DNA of 64,000 bases. It comes from Micromonospora mirobrigensis. Lineage in GTDB: Bacteria > Actinomycetota > Actinomycetes > Mycobacteriales > Micromonosporaceae. The position numbers were made by a program, and so were the translations under genes. Shown in pieces: positions 33,755 to 42,257 of the stretch. Below the pieces are notes generated by a model, which was not told the DNA's origin, searched no databases, and saw only the letters and a program-made list of their open reading frames with translations. The stretch covers positions 62,001 through 126,000 of the forward strand of contig NZ_FMCX01000002.1 in assembly GCF_900091555.1 (NCBI RefSeq), in the 5' to 3' direction. Positions within the stretch are counted from its first letter, which is position 1. Every line of letters starts with the position of its first letter.

Positions 33755-34903
33755 ATGCGAGCGATGGTCTACCGCGGTCCGTACCGGGTGCGGGTGCAGG
33801 AGAAGGACCGACCGGTGATCGAACACCCCAACGACGCGATCGTACGGGTGACCCGGGCGGCGATCTGCGGCTCTGACCTGCACCTCTACCACGGCATGAT
33901 GCCGGACACCCGGGTCGGGCAGACCTTCGGTCACGAGTTCGTGGGCGTGGTCGACGAGGTCGGGCCGTCGGTGCGCAACCTCAAGCCCGGCGACCGGGTG
34001 ATGGTGCCGTTCAACGTCTACTGCGGGTCCTGCTTCTTCTGCGCCCGGGGCCTGTACAGCAACTGCCACAACGTCAACCCCAACGCCACCGCCGTCGGTG
34101 GCATCTACGGCTACTCGCACACCTGCGGCGGCTACGACGGCGGGCAGGCCGAGTACGTCCGGGTGCCGTTCGCCGATGTCGGCCCGTCGCTGATCCCCGA
34201 GTGGATGGACGAGGAGGACGCCGTCCTGCTCACCGACGCGCTGGCCACCGGCTACTTCGGCGCGCAGCTCGGCGACATCGTCGAGGGTGACGTGGTGGCG
34301 GTCTTCGGCGCCGGCCCGGTCGGGCTCTACGCGGCGAAGTCGGCGTGGCTGATGGGCGCCGGCCGGGTCATCGTCATCGACCACCTGGACTACCGGCTGG
34401 AGAAGGCGGCGTCCTTCGCCCACGCCGAGACGTTCAACTTCGCCGAGTACGACGACATCGTCGTGCAGATGAAGAAGACCACCGACCATCTCGGCGCCGA
34501 CGTGGTGATCGACGCGGTCGGCGCGGAGGCCGACGGCAACTTCCTCCAGCACGTCACCGCCACGAAGCTCAAGTTGCAGGGCGGCTCCCCCATCGCGCTG
34601 AACTGGGCGATCGACTCGGTACGCAAGGGCGGCACCGTCTCGGTGATGGGCGCGTACGGGCCGATGTTCTCCGCCGTGAAGTTCGGCGACGCGATGAACA
34701 AGGGGCTCACCCTGCGGATGAACCAGTGCCCGGTCAAGCGGCAGTGGCCGCGGCTGTTCGAGCACATCCGCAACGGCTACCTCAAGCCCAGCGACATCGT
34801 GACCCACCGCATCCCGCTGGAGCACATCGCCGAGGCGTACCACATCTTCTCCGCCAAGCTGGACGGCTGCATCAAGCCGCTGATCGTCCCGACCGCAGCC
34901 TGA
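33755..34903 (+). CDS. Zinc-dependent alcohol dehydrogenase (FDH-like MDR)
   Basis: 382 residues from the ATG at 33755 after GAGGAGGCGA. Catalytic zinc residues are in ICGSDLHLYHG and GHEFVGVVDEVG; the structural zinc lobe has four cysteines in NVYCGSCFFCARGLYSNCHN. The Rossmann motif is VFGAGPVGLYAA. Insertion GGIYGYSHTCGGYDGGQAEY and size match glutathione-independent formaldehyde dehydrogenase relatives. It may oxidise an aldehyde or polyol. The next gene follows at 19 bp and encodes a conserved companion. Confidence 0.9.
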   Translation: MRAMVYRGPYRVRVQEKDRPVIEHPNDAIVRVTRAAICGSDLHLYHGMMPDTRVGQTFGHEFVGVVDEVGPSVRNLKPGDRVMVPFNVYCGSCFFCARGLYSNCHNVNPNATAVGGIYGYSHTCGGYDGGQAEYVRVPFADVGPSLIPEWMDEEDAVLLTDALATGYFGAQLGDIVEGDVVAVFGAGPVGLYAAKSAWLMGAGRVIVIDHLDYRLEKAASFAHAETFNFAEYDDIVVQMKKTTDHLGADVVIDAVGAEADGNFLQHVTATKLKLQGGSPIALNWAIDSVRKGGTVSVMGAYGPMFSAVKFGDAMNKGLTLRMNQCPVKRQWPRLFEHIRNGYLKPSDIVTHRIPLEHIAEAYHIFSAKLDGCIKPLIVPTAA

Positions 34904-34922
34904 CCCGAACGGGGGCCCGACC

Positions 34923-35498
34923 ATGCCGTACACACCGGACAAGCCGAAGCTGGCCGAGACCAGCGACGAGCTGCGCGCCCGGATCCCCGGGTGGGGTGTC
35001 GACCTGGACCCGAAGGACCGCCCCTCGGTGCCCCGGGAGCGGTTCGATCCGAACCTGGGCGGCGCCCACTGGGAGTTCCCGGAGCGGCAGCCGGAGACGT
35101 TCCCGCGGGAGCGGTCCATCGAGCACAGGTTCCTCACCCCGGTCTTCGGCACCGCCTGCCCGCCCAAGGGTCTGTCCGGGGTGATCCGCCGCTACTCCTA
35201 CCGCAGGTACAGCGAGGGCAGGGCCGCACACTGGCTGCTCCTGCTGGCCGCCGACCGGGTGGACACGGTGGAGAGCACCCTGCGCTCGTTCCTGACCCGG
35301 CACCCCGACAACCCGGTCACCGAGACCGGGGTGGTCAGCGAGGTCACCCACCACGGGCTGGCCTCCCGGCTGCGGTCCAGGCGGGTGGACAAGGCGCACC
35401 AGCCACTGGACCCGATCATCGTGGCGGCCCCGTGGGTGCTCGCCGGCGGGGCCGCGTACCTGGCGGTGCGGAAGGTCGCGCGGAGCCGGCGGCGCTAG
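34923..35498 (+). CDS. Hypothetical protein, companion of alcohol dehydrogenase
   Basis: 191 residues. The N-terminal half is polar with LDPKDRPSVPRERFDP and LTPVFGTACPPKGLSGVIRR, a pattern I recall in conserved proteins next to such dehydrogenases. Near the C-terminus there is one hydrophobic helix (PIIVAAPWVLAGGAAYLAV) and a basic end KVARSRRR, so it may be tail-anchored in the membrane. Function unknown. Coupled by distance with the dehydrogenase. Confidence 0.7.
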   Translation: MPYTPDKPKLAETSDELRARIPGWGVDLDPKDRPSVPRERFDPNLGGAHWEFPERQPETFPRERSIEHRFLTPVFGTACPPKGLSGVIRRYSYRRYSEGRAAHWLLLLAADRVDTVESTLRSFLTRHPDNPVTETGVVSEVTHHGLASRLRSRRVDKAHQPLDPIIVAAPWVLAGGAAYLAVRKVARSRRR

Positions 35499-35801
35499 TC
35501 CCGCTCCGCTCGGGGGCGTCGGACGCGGCAGCTGGCCGCGCCCGGCGCCCCGATGCAGTCGAGGTCGAGGCTTCCCGCGACATCGGAGCGGGTGGTGGCA
35601 CCTTCCCCTGCTGTTCTTCGCCTCGATCACCCGCACCGCCGCCGGTCGGACCGCCCCGTGCGACGAGATCGCCCACCTCAAACAGCTCATCCTCGGCGAC
35701 GAGCAGGCGGAGACGGCGCCGAGCGCCGACCGGTGAACAGCGGCCCGGTAGCCATCGACATGCCTTGACGGGTGTGGGGCGGCTGTCTAGCGTCGGTGGG
35801 C
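35499..35801. other. Gene-poor region with one coding-like remnant
   Basis: 303 bp between the hypothetical gene and the cyanophycinase. No complete gene is visible apart from the plus-strand fragment ending at 35736 described separately. The last 60 bp precede the signal-peptide gene and must hold its promoter. Confidence 0.5.
35610..35736 (+). pseudogene. C-terminal remnant, possibly membrane protein
   Basis: The plus strand ending in TGA at 35734 reads WWHLPLLFFASITR then TAAGRTAPCDEIAHLKQLIL and an acidic end. A hydrophobic segment followed by a DEIAHLKQL helix resembles the end of small membrane proteins with a SHOCT-like tail. No start is visible. Weak evidence. Confidence 0.28.
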
Positions 35802-37007
35802 ATGACCCGGCCGAGGTTCCTGCCGCTGCTCGTCGCCCTGATCGTGACCCTCTCCAGTGGTGTCGCACCCGGCACCGCCGCCTCCGCCACGCCGGCCACC
35901 AGGCCCGGAGCCGTGCTGCTGGTCGGCGGGGCCCTCGCCGACGACAACGCTGCCGTCTACGGCGAGTTCGTCCGCCAGGCCGGCGGCGCGAACGCTCGGA
36001 TCGGCGTCCTCAGCGCCTCGTCGGCGGTCCCGCACTCCAGCGCCAACGCCGTGGCCAAGGTCCTCAAGCGGTACGGCGCCGCCGAGGCCACCTGGATCCC
36101 GGTGACCACCAAGAAGGACGGCAGTGGCGACGACCCGGCGTACGCCGCCCAGGCCGCGTCGATGACCGGCTTCTTCTTCACCGGCGGCGACCAGTTCCGC
36201 TACGTCCAGTCGATGATCCACACCGACGGCTCGGACGGGGCCGTGCTGGCCGCGATCCGGCAGCGCTTCGCCGCCGGCGCGCCGGTCGCCGGCACCAGCG
36301 CCGGCATGCAGATCCTCGCCGGCCCCGACATGATCACCGGCGGGTCCAGCTACTACGGCGTCCGGGACGGCGCGAAGCCCGGCTACTACGACACCGACGC
36401 CACGCTCGGCTACTGGCCGGCCGGCGGCTTCGGCTTCGTCACCTCCGGCCTGGTCGACACCCACTTCGACGCCCGAGGGCGCGAGGGTCGCTCGCTGCGG
36501 CTGGCCGCCGACACCGGCCACGACCGGGTGTACGGGGTGGGCGAAGACACCGCCCTGATCGTCACCGGCGCCGGCACGGCCACCGAGTCCGCCCGGGTGG
36601 TGGGCAGCAACGGGGTGTCGATCCTCGACCTGCGCTCGGCCGAGGTCGGCCAGGTCGGCGGGCACTGGTCGATCGACGGGGTGCGGTGGAGCTACCTCAC
36701 CGACGGCGACGGCTACGACCCGGTCCGCTGGCAGGTCACCAAGGCCCCGGACAGCGCACCGGTGGTGCCGCAGGAGCGGGCGGTGGCGTCGCCGACCACC
36801 GACGTCTTCGGCTCGTACGCGCTGCGCGACGCGGCCCTGGACCTGGCCGGCGCCGGCCGGTCGACCACGACGACGGGCACGACGGCGGAGACCGACCCGC
36901 GGTTCGTGGTCGGACTGACCGAGGGTGCCGGCTTCCGGGCGTACGCGGCGGGCGGCGCCACGCCGACGTCCTTCACCGATCTGACGCTGTCGGTCCAGGC
37001 CGGCTGA
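35802..37007 (+). CDS. Secreted cyanophycinase-like S51 peptidase
   Basis: 401 residues from the ATG at 35802 (MTRPRFLPLLVALIVTLSSG), a signal peptide with cleavage near ASATP. Peptidase S51 motifs: GGALADDNAAVYGEFV, FFTGGDQFRYVQ and the nucleophile loop PVAGTSAGMQILAG with catalytic Ser in GTSAGM. Cyanophycinases hydrolyse multi-L-arginyl-poly-L-aspartate or related dipeptides. The last 120 residues form an extra beta-rich part beyond the roughly 275-residue catalytic core. No cyanophycin synthetase is visible in the window, so external polymer use is the likely role. Confidence 0.85.
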   Translation: MTRPRFLPLLVALIVTLSSGVAPGTAASATPATRPGAVLLVGGALADDNAAVYGEFVRQAGGANARIGVLSASSAVPHSSANAVAKVLKRYGAAEATWIPVTTKKDGSGDDPAYAAQAASMTGFFFTGGDQFRYVQSMIHTDGSDGAVLAAIRQRFAAGAPVAGTSAGMQILAGPDMITGGSSYYGVRDGAKPGYYDTDATLGYWPAGGFGFVTSGLVDTHFDARGREGRSLRLAADTGHDRVYGVGEDTALIVTGAGTATESARVVGSNGVSILDLRSAEVGQVGGHWSIDGVRWSYLTDGDGYDPVRWQVTKAPDSAPVVPQERAVASPTTDVFGSYALRDAALDLAGAGRSTTTTGTTAETDPRFVVGLTEGAGFRAYAAGGATPTSFTDLTLSVQAG

Positions 37008-37039
37008 GTCCCGGTCGCCGCAGCGGTCGCGCGGCCGAC

Positions 37040-37066
37040 GCGCCACGCCAGGTCCTGGCGTGGCGC
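37040..37066. terminator. Bidirectional hairpin terminator
   Basis: Perfect 13-bp stem (GCGCCACGCCAGG and its complement) around a single T, between the convergent cyanophycinase and the small minus-strand gene. It can serve both strands. Confidence 0.75.
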
Positions 37067-37078
37067 GGGCCGGTGATG

Positions 37079-37204
37079 TCAGTGGCCCGTCGGCGGCACC
37101 GCGGACGACTTGTCGGCGTGCTTGGCCTTCTTGGCCGCCCGCTTTTCCTTCAGCGTCATGGCGGGCTTCTTCAGGCTGTTCTTCTGGGGAGACTTGTCGG
37201 ACAT
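37079..37204 (-). CDS. 41-residue Lys-rich small protein
   Basis: MSDKSPQKNSLKKPAMTLKE followed by KRAAKKAKHADKSS. 41 residues from the ATG at 37204, with GAAGGG upstream. Longer frames upstream have no coding character. It resembles small basic actinobacterial proteins of unknown function starting MSDKS. It is highly charged and probably disordered. Confidence 0.7.
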   Translation of the reverse strand: MSDKSPQKNSLKKPAMTLKEKRAAKKAKHADKSSAVPPTGH

Positions 37205-37431
37205 ATCGACCCTTCCCACGCGACCTCGGGGCGGCGGTCCGCACCGGCGACCCCGACGCCCCGACCAGGGCTGCCGCCGGATGGAACCGCTGGGGCAGCG
37301 GGCGACGCCCGCCGCGGGCACCCTCGGGTCCATGAACATGGTCAGACGACCACGCCCCCAGCCTAGTCCCCCGACGACTCCCTGGGCCGTTTCTCGCGAC
37401 CGGGAGATGCGCCGGCGGCGCAGCTGGCCCG

Positions 37432-37731
37432 CTATCCCCCGGCCATCGCGCCGAGGATGATGAACGGTTCCCTGCCCCCCACGACCTCGTCGGGAAGCGG
37501 CGTGTCGGGCGGATCGTTGGACAGGTCCTCCTCGCAGGCGTAGAAGCGGACAAAGGCGCGCCGCCTGCCGCTCTGCCGGTCGCGGATCGTGCCGAGCAGC
37601 ATCGGGTAGCGCGCCTCCAGGGTGTCCAGCACCAGCCGCTGGGTGGCGACCGGTCCGATCACGTCGAGCCGCACCTCGCCGGTCACCTGCGCCAGGTTCT
37701 TCAGGTGGGCCGGGAGGACCACCCGGATCAC
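37432..37731 (-). CDS. MoaD/ThiS-type ubiquitin-like protein
   Basis: 99 residues. The GTG at 37731 overlaps the stop of the BNR propeller gene (GTGA), which fixes the start. The beta-grasp pattern [10 protein letters not shown] and [17 protein letters not shown] is MoaD-like, and the chain ends ...LGAMAGG: a C-terminal Gly-Gly, as required for thiocarboxylation or ubiquitin-like conjugation. It is strongly coupled to the propeller protein. No ThiF/MoeB-type activating enzyme is nearby in the window. It may be a sulfur carrier or a modifier of its neighbour. Confidence 0.8.
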   Translation of the reverse strand: MIRVVLPAHLKNLAQVTGEVRLDVIGPVATQRLVLDTLEARYPMLLGTIRDRQSGRRRAFVRFYACEEDLSNDPPDTPLPDEVVGGREPFIILGAMAGG

Positions 37732-38843
37732 GGCAGCACCTGAACTTCCACCGACAGCACCGCCGGCAGGTCCCGGACGATCGGCGCCCAGGTGTCGCCC
37801 CCGTCGGCGGAGCGGTAGACCTGCCCGCCGCTGGTGCCGAAGTAGATCCCGCACGGGTCGAGGGTGTCCACGGCCATCGCGTCGCGCAGCACGTTGACGT
37901 AGCAGTGCGACTGCGGCAGGCCGGCGGTCAGCGGCTCCCACTCCTCGCCGCCGGTGCGGCTGCGGTAGACCCGCAGCTTGCCCTCCGGCGGGTAGTGCTC
38001 CGAATCGCTCTTGATCGGCACCACGTAGACGGTCTCCGGCTCGTGGGCGTGCACCGCGATCGGGAAGCCGAAGTCCGACGGCAGGTTGCCGGAGACCTCC
38101 CGCCAGGTCGCGCCGGCGTCGTCGCTACGCATCACGTCCCAGTGCTTCTGCATGAACAGCGTGTCCGGCCGGGACGGATGCTGGGTGATGTGGTGCACGC
38201 AGTGGCCGACCTCCGAGTCCTGGTCGGGGATCTCCCCCGAGCGCAGGCCCTTGTTGATCGGCAGCCAGCTGGCGCCGGCGTCGTCGCTGCGGAACGCGCC
38301 CGCCGCCGAGATCGCCACGTAGATGCGGTCCCGGTGCGCCGGGTCCAGGATGATCGTGTGCAGGCACATGCCGCCCGCGCCGGGCTGCCACGCCCCACCG
38401 GTCGGATGGGTACGCAGGGCGGTGCGCTCGGTCCACTTCTGACCGCCGTCGGTGCTGACGTAGAGGGCGGCGTCCTCGGCGCCCGCGTACACCGTGTCCG
38501 GGTCGTCGCGGGACGGCTCGAGGTGCCAGATCCGCTTGAACTCCCACGGGCGCGGGGTGCCGTCGTACCAGAGGTGCTCGCCGACGTCGCCGGCGTAGGC
38601 GAAGTCGTTGCCCACCGGGTTCCAGCTCTTGCCGCCGTCGTCGGAGCGCTGGATCAGCTGCCCGAACCAGCCGCTGGACTGGGAGGCGTAGAGCCGGTCC
38701 GGGTCGGCGGGTGACCCGGTGAGGTGGTAGATCTCCCAGCCGCCGAAGTGCGGGCCGTCGACCGTCCAGTCGTCGCGCCTGCCGTCGGAGGTCAGGGTGA
38801 AAGCGCCCTTGCGTGTGCCGACCAGCACCCGTACGCCGCTCAT
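37728..38843 (-). CDS. BNR/sialidase-fold beta-propeller protein
   Basis: 371 residues with repeated Asp-box-like sequences ([61 protein letters not shown]), each spaced about 45-60 residues. This is a BNR six- or seven-bladed propeller. No signal peptide, so cytoplasmic. No catalytic Arg triad of real sialidases is evident. The downstream ubiquitin-like gene overlaps it by four bases. The function of this propeller-plus-ubiquitin-like pair is not known to me. Confidence 0.85.
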   Translation of the reverse strand: MSGVRVLVGTRKGAFTLTSDGRRDDWTVDGPHFGGWEIYHLTGSPADPDRLYASQSSGWFGQLIQRSDDGGKSWNPVGNDFAYAGDVGEHLWYDGTPRPWEFKRIWHLEPSRDDPDTVYAGAEDAALYVSTDGGQKWTERTALRTHPTGGAWQPGAGGMCLHTIILDPAHRDRIYVAISAAGAFRSDDAGASWLPINKGLRSGEIPDQDSEVGHCVHHITQHPSRPDTLFMQKHWDVMRSDDAGATWREVSGNLPSDFGFPIAVHAHEPETVYVVPIKSDSEHYPPEGKLRVYRSRTGGEEWEPLTAGLPQSHCYVNVLRDAMAVDTLDPCGIYFGTSGGQVYRSADGGDTWAPIVRDLPAVLSVEVQVLP

Positions 38844-39004
38844 AGACTCATCCTTCCACTCGTTCGTGCTGGGTAGGACCGACCGTCACGCCGAAACTCA
38901 TCGGTCCACGTCAGTCGTATCCCGTCGGTGTGACGATTGCGGGGACGCGGACCGGCGGGGTCACGGGAAACTTCTTGTCGGAGGGCGCGGGTAGCTTCGC
39001 CGAC

Positions 39005-39448
39005 GTGACCGGCCCCCAGGACGTCCCGCCCGAGATCCTCGACCGGCTCCGGCCCGTGTGCCTCGGGTTGCCGGAGACGCACGAGGAGCCGGCGTGGATC
39101 GGGACGCGTTGGCGGATCCGCCAGCGCACGTTCGCCCACGTCTACACCGTCGACCCCGACCACCCGGCCGCCCACGCCCAAGCCGCCGACGGCGACGAGC
39201 CGGTCTGCGTGCTGACCTTCCGCTCCTCCGGCGACGAGCTCGCCGCGCTGGTCGGCGGCGGCCACCCCTTCTTCAAACCGGACTGGGGCGCCGACGTCAT
39301 CGGCATGCTGCTCGACGACGGTGTCGACTGGGCGGAGGTCGGCGAGCTGCTGACGGAGAGCTACTGCCTGCGGGCGCCGAAGAAGCTGGCCGCCCGGGTC
39401 GACCGGCCGGCCGAGCTCGGCGCCTCCTCCGATGGCCCGCTCGGATGA
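39005..39448 (+). CDS. YjbR/MmcQ-like protein
   Basis: 147 residues from a GTG at 39005 (an ATG at 38930 is a possible longer start; no strong ribosome site at either). The pattern RLRPVCLGLPETHEEPAWIG and a C-terminal LLTESYCLRAPKKLAARV match the YjbR double-wing family, which binds DNA or ligands. The stop overlaps the next ATG (ATGA), so translation is coupled with the GyrI-like gene. Confidence 0.78.
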   Translation: MTGPQDVPPEILDRLRPVCLGLPETHEEPAWIGTRWRIRQRTFAHVYTVDPDHPAAHAQAADGDEPVCVLTFRSSGDELAALVGGGHPFFKPDWGADVIGMLLDDGVDWAEVGELLTESYCLRAPKKLAARVDRPAELGASSDGPLG

Positions 39449-40095
39449 CGACCAAGGTCGACTTCAGGAAGGCCCTCGACGCGTACCAGGCGCAGCAGGG
39501 TCGCTTCCGGGTCGTGGACGTGCCGGACCTGACCTACCTGATGATCGACGGCCACGGCGACCCGAACACCTCGGCCGCCTTCGGCGAGGCCGTGCGGACG
39601 CTCTATCCGGTGGCGTACAAGCTCAAGTTCGCCAGCAGACGGGAGCTCGGTCGGGACTACGTCGTCCCGCCGCTGGAGGGGCTGTGGTGGGCCGAGGAGA
39701 TGGCCTCCTTCACCGCGGCGCGGGACAAGTCGCGGTGGGACTGGACGCTGATGCTCATGGTCCCGGCGTGGATCAGCCACCCCCTGGTCAGCACCGCGAT
39801 CGAGCAGGTCCGGGCGAAGGACGCGCCGGCGCGGCTTCCCGACGTGCGGTTGGAGACCCTGTCGGAGGGGCGGTGCGTGCAGACGCTGCACGTCGGCTCC
39901 TTCGACGACGAGGCGGACGTCCTCGCGCACCTGCACCACGAGGTCATCCCCGAGCTGGGGTTCCGGATGACGGGCATCCACCACGAGATCTACCTCAGCG
40001 ACTTCCGCCGGGTCACGCCCGAGCGGCGACGGACCATCCTCCGGCAACCGGTCACCGTCGGAGCGGTCCATGGCGGGTGGGGGCGGGGTGCGTGA
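39445..40095 (+). CDS. GyrI-like small-molecule-binding protein
   Basis: 216 residues. The C-terminal 120 residues have the pattern of SOUL/GyrI-like effector domains: GRCVQTLHVGSFDDEADVL and FRMTGIHHEIYLSDFRRV. The N-terminal half (DFRKALDAYQAQQGRFRVVD, LTYLMIDGHGDPNTSAAF) is also GyrI-like. It has no DNA-binding domain, so it is a stand-alone ligand binder. Coupled to YjbR by an ATGA overlap. Confidence 0.82.
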   Translation: MTTKVDFRKALDAYQAQQGRFRVVDVPDLTYLMIDGHGDPNTSAAFGEAVRTLYPVAYKLKFASRRELGRDYVVPPLEGLWWAEEMASFTAARDKSRWDWTLMLMVPAWISHPLVSTAIEQVRAKDAPARLPDVRLETLSEGRCVQTLHVGSFDDEADVLAHLHHEVIPELGFRMTGIHHEIYLSDFRRVTPERRRTILRQPVTVGAVHGGWGRGA

Positions 40096-40135
40096 TGCGG
40101 CGGCACCCCTTCCATCTGCTGTTGTGGAGCCTGCC

Positions 40136-40690
40136 ATGGTGATGAGCGACCAGGACGTCGTGCACCTGATCGAGTCGGACGCGGAAGCGATGGCGGTGCT
40201 GCGGGCCGCGGCCGGCCTCGACCTGCCGGACTGGTGGATCGGCGCCGGCTTCGTTCGCAACCGCGTCTGGGACGCGATCAGCCACCTGCCGCCGGCTCCG
40301 GCGCGCGACGTTGATCTGGCCTACTTCGACCCGGTGAGGAGGGACCCACGCGACGACGCCCGCGCCGAAGCCCGAGCCACGGCGGCCCTGCCCGGCGTGC
40401 CGTGGGAGATCCGGAACCAGGCGCGGATGCACCTGCGCAACGACGTCGAGCCCTACCCGAGCACGCTGGACGCGATATCGCGCTGGCCGGAGACCGCGAC
40501 GTGCGTCGCGGTCACGCTGCGGGGCGACTCTGTCCGCCTGGTGTCCTGTCACGGGTTGGCTGATCTCGTCGGCATGGTGGTTCGGCCCTCCCCCGCCTTC
40601 CGCAACGCTGCGGGCCGCGCGCTGGTACGGCGCCGCGTTGAGGTCAAGGGGTGGCGGGACCGGTGGCCCGAACTACGGCTGGAGATCTAG
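40136..40690 (+). CDS. DUF925-family nucleotidyltransferase-like protein
   Basis: 184 residues from the ATG at 40136 (MVMSDQDVVHLIE). WWIGAGFVRNRVWDAI and DVDLAYFDP are the glycine-rich turn and acidic motif of DUF925 nucleotidyltransferase-like proteins. PWEIRNQARMHL and EVKGWRDRWPELRL are also conserved in that family. Substrate unknown. It follows the GyrI-like gene by 40 bp. Confidence 0.85.
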   Translation: MVMSDQDVVHLIESDAEAMAVLRAAAGLDLPDWWIGAGFVRNRVWDAISHLPPAPARDVDLAYFDPVRRDPRDDARAEARATAALPGVPWEIRNQARMHLRNDVEPYPSTLDAISRWPETATCVAVTLRGDSVRLVSCHGLADLVGMVVRPSPAFRNAAGRALVRRRVEVKGWRDRWPELRLEI

Positions 40691-40692
40691 TA

Positions 40693-40845
40693 ATGACCCA
40701 CATCCATCAGCGCGCCAGCCCACCGGGGTTCGCACCCCACACCGTCAACTGCGCGTGGTGCGACGGCGACCCCGCAGTCGAGTTGGCCGTCGGCCCTCCG
40801 GCCAGCCTCGCGCCCGGGGGTGCGTCACTTCTCCACCAGGACGCT
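40693..40845 (+). other. Short coding-like start, not closed
   Basis: An ATG immediately after the nucleotidyltransferase stop opens MTHIHQRASPPGFAPHTVNC and AWCDGDPAVELAVG, which has coding-like composition. The frame then runs on into the antisense of the next gene without a sensible stop, so it is probably the front of a gene truncated by rearrangement or a chance frame. Confidence 0.25.
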
Positions 40846-41295
40846 CGACCAGTTGAACCGCTCGCCCCACTCCCCGTAGGCGTACTCCCAGCGGAGCGGC
40901 TCCAGATACAGCGTGGGTGTATAGGAGGTCACCTGCGTCGAGACCCGGGTCAGCGTGCAGTAACTGTTGTAGGTCCCGGAGTCGGCGCTCAACGGATAGG
41001 CGACACAGTTCCAGTCGTAGTCGTCACCGGCGAGCGTGATGTCGCGACTGTTTCCTTTTGGATACACCCCGTCCCATTTGTTCGACCAGTTGTAGGTGCC
41101 CGACCGCAGGGTGATCCGTCGGTTGTAGATCGGCAGAAGAATGACCGTCCCGTGGGACGACTTGTCCTCGGCGCCGAGGAACAGGTTGTTCCGGGTGATG
41201 ATGGGATTGGCGGCGTAGGCTGGCGCGACCGCCCCTGCGAGCACTGCTACGAGCACGGCGGTGACAGCAGCCACCCTGGCCATGAACCTCTTCAC
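40825..41295 (-). CDS. Small secreted hypothetical protein
   Basis: 156 residues from the GTG at 41295, after GGGGGTAAG. The signal peptide is VKRFMARVAAVTAVLVAVLA with cleavage near AYAAN. The mature part is beta-rich and polar with many Tyr/Asn/Ser: ITLRSGTYNWSNKWDGVYPK, two cysteines that may form a disulfide (NCVAYP, SYCTLT). GC content is lower than in its neighbours. No family recognised. It could be an extracellular adhesin or enzyme fragment. Confidence 0.75.
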   Translation of the reverse strand: MKRFMARVAAVTAVLVAVLAGAVAPAYAANPIITRNNLFLGAEDKSSHGTVILLPIYNRRITLRSGTYNWSNKWDGVYPKGNSRDITLAGDDYDWNCVAYPLSADSGTYNSYCTLTRVSTQVTSYTPTLYLEPLRWEYAYGEWGERFNWSSVLVEK

Positions 41296-41470
41296 GCTCT
41301 TACCCCCCGTAGTTCGGGTCACCTTTTTTGATCGACACCGGACACTGTAGAGGCGAGCTTAACCGGAACCTGCCGTCGACGGGGACCGACAAATCGACGT
41401 AAACCATTTTTCTGGTGTCACCGAAATGCCACCGCTTCCGTCCACCGCGGCAACGTCCACCCATTGTCGC

Positions 41471-41794
41471 TCAAGGCGCGGCAACTCCCGGCGGGTCGCC
41501 CGGCAGGTGCGGAGATGGATGGGTCTGGTTGACCGCCGGTACGACGTCGGTCTCGGCCAGCAGGTTCTCCGGCGCCCGGCAGGAGGCGATGGTCCGGTCG
41601 AAGACGGTCGGCACGGCCTGGTGCGGGATGAGCAGGTCGATCTGCTCGACGCCCAGCTTCCGGGCGCTCCGGTCGAAGGCGTGCAGGGTGGCGTCGTACC
41701 CGTGGTCGGTGACCCAGACCCTGGTCTCGACGAAGATCTCGTCGCGGGCGATGCCGGGGAGGCGGATGGCCTCGCCGGTGAGTGTCGGGGTCAC
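41471..41794 (-). pseudogene. Aldo/keto reductase pseudogene with internal deletions
   Basis: 107 codons hold EIFVETRVWVTDHGYDATLH, SARKLGVEQIDLLIPHQAVP and LLAETDVVPAVNQ, all clear aldo/keto reductase blocks. The first 50 residues (nucleotide pocket start, catalytic Asp/Tyr) are missing after MTPTLTGEAIR, and the stretch between DRTIASCRAPE and NLLAE lacks about 25 residues containing the NFMPEHL region. After VVPAVNQ the frame turns to Pro-rich noise and stops. The catalytic Lys position reads ETRVW, with Arg instead of Lys. It is upstream of nothing obvious and downstream of the cupin gene. Confidence 0.82.
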
Positions 41795-41822
41795 GGATGC
41801 TCTCGCTCTCTGCGTGGGGTTG

Positions 41823-42230
41823 TCAGTGCTGGTTGGCCCGCTGGTACGGGCCGTCGGTGACCGGTTCGAGCCAGGTGGTGGGGTCCTGGCCGCCGGGCAG
41901 CGCCTCGAGCATCGCCAGGTGGCTCATGAACGTGTCCGCCGTGGCGCCGTGCCAGTGCTCCTCGCCAGGCGGACAGACGACGGTCTCGCCGGCGTGGATG
42001 CGTAGCACCGTCCCGTCGCGGGTGCCGACCAGGCCGACGCCCTCGGTGACGTGCAGGGCCTGGCCGACGGCGTGGGAGTGCCAGTTCGTGCGGGCGCCCG
42101 GGGTGAACCGGACCAGCGAGACGCTCATCCGGGACGGCTCGGTGCCGGTGTGGATCGGGGTCAGGTAGACGTCGCCGGTGAAGCGGGAGGCGGGCGTCTT
42201 CACCGTCGGGCTGACGGGCCTGAGTTCCAT
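41823..42230 (-). CDS. Cupin-domain protein
   Basis: 135 residues, cupin 2 fold: the metal motif GARTNWHSHAVGQALHVTEG and the second motif PPGEEHWHGATADTFMSHLA. Such small cupins include mandelonitrile-lyase-like and carboxymuconolactone-related enzymes. It lies 27 bp after the alcohol dehydrogenase stop on the same strand, so they are probably co-transcribed, followed by the aldo/keto reductase remnant. Confidence 0.87.
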   Translation of the reverse strand: MELRPVSPTVKTPASRFTGDVYLTPIHTGTEPSRMSVSLVRFTPGARTNWHSHAVGQALHVTEGVGLVGTRDGTVLRIHAGETVVCPPGEEHWHGATADTFMSHLAMLEALPGGQDPTTWLEPVTDGPYQRANQH

Positions 42231-42257
42231 GGTGCGCTCCTTGTCTGTCGGTGGGGG

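Noticed and set aside
37205..37431. Coding-like run DLGAAVRTGDPDAPTRAAAG on the plus strand
   Set aside because: Too short, no start and no family. Could be chance in GC-rich DNA.
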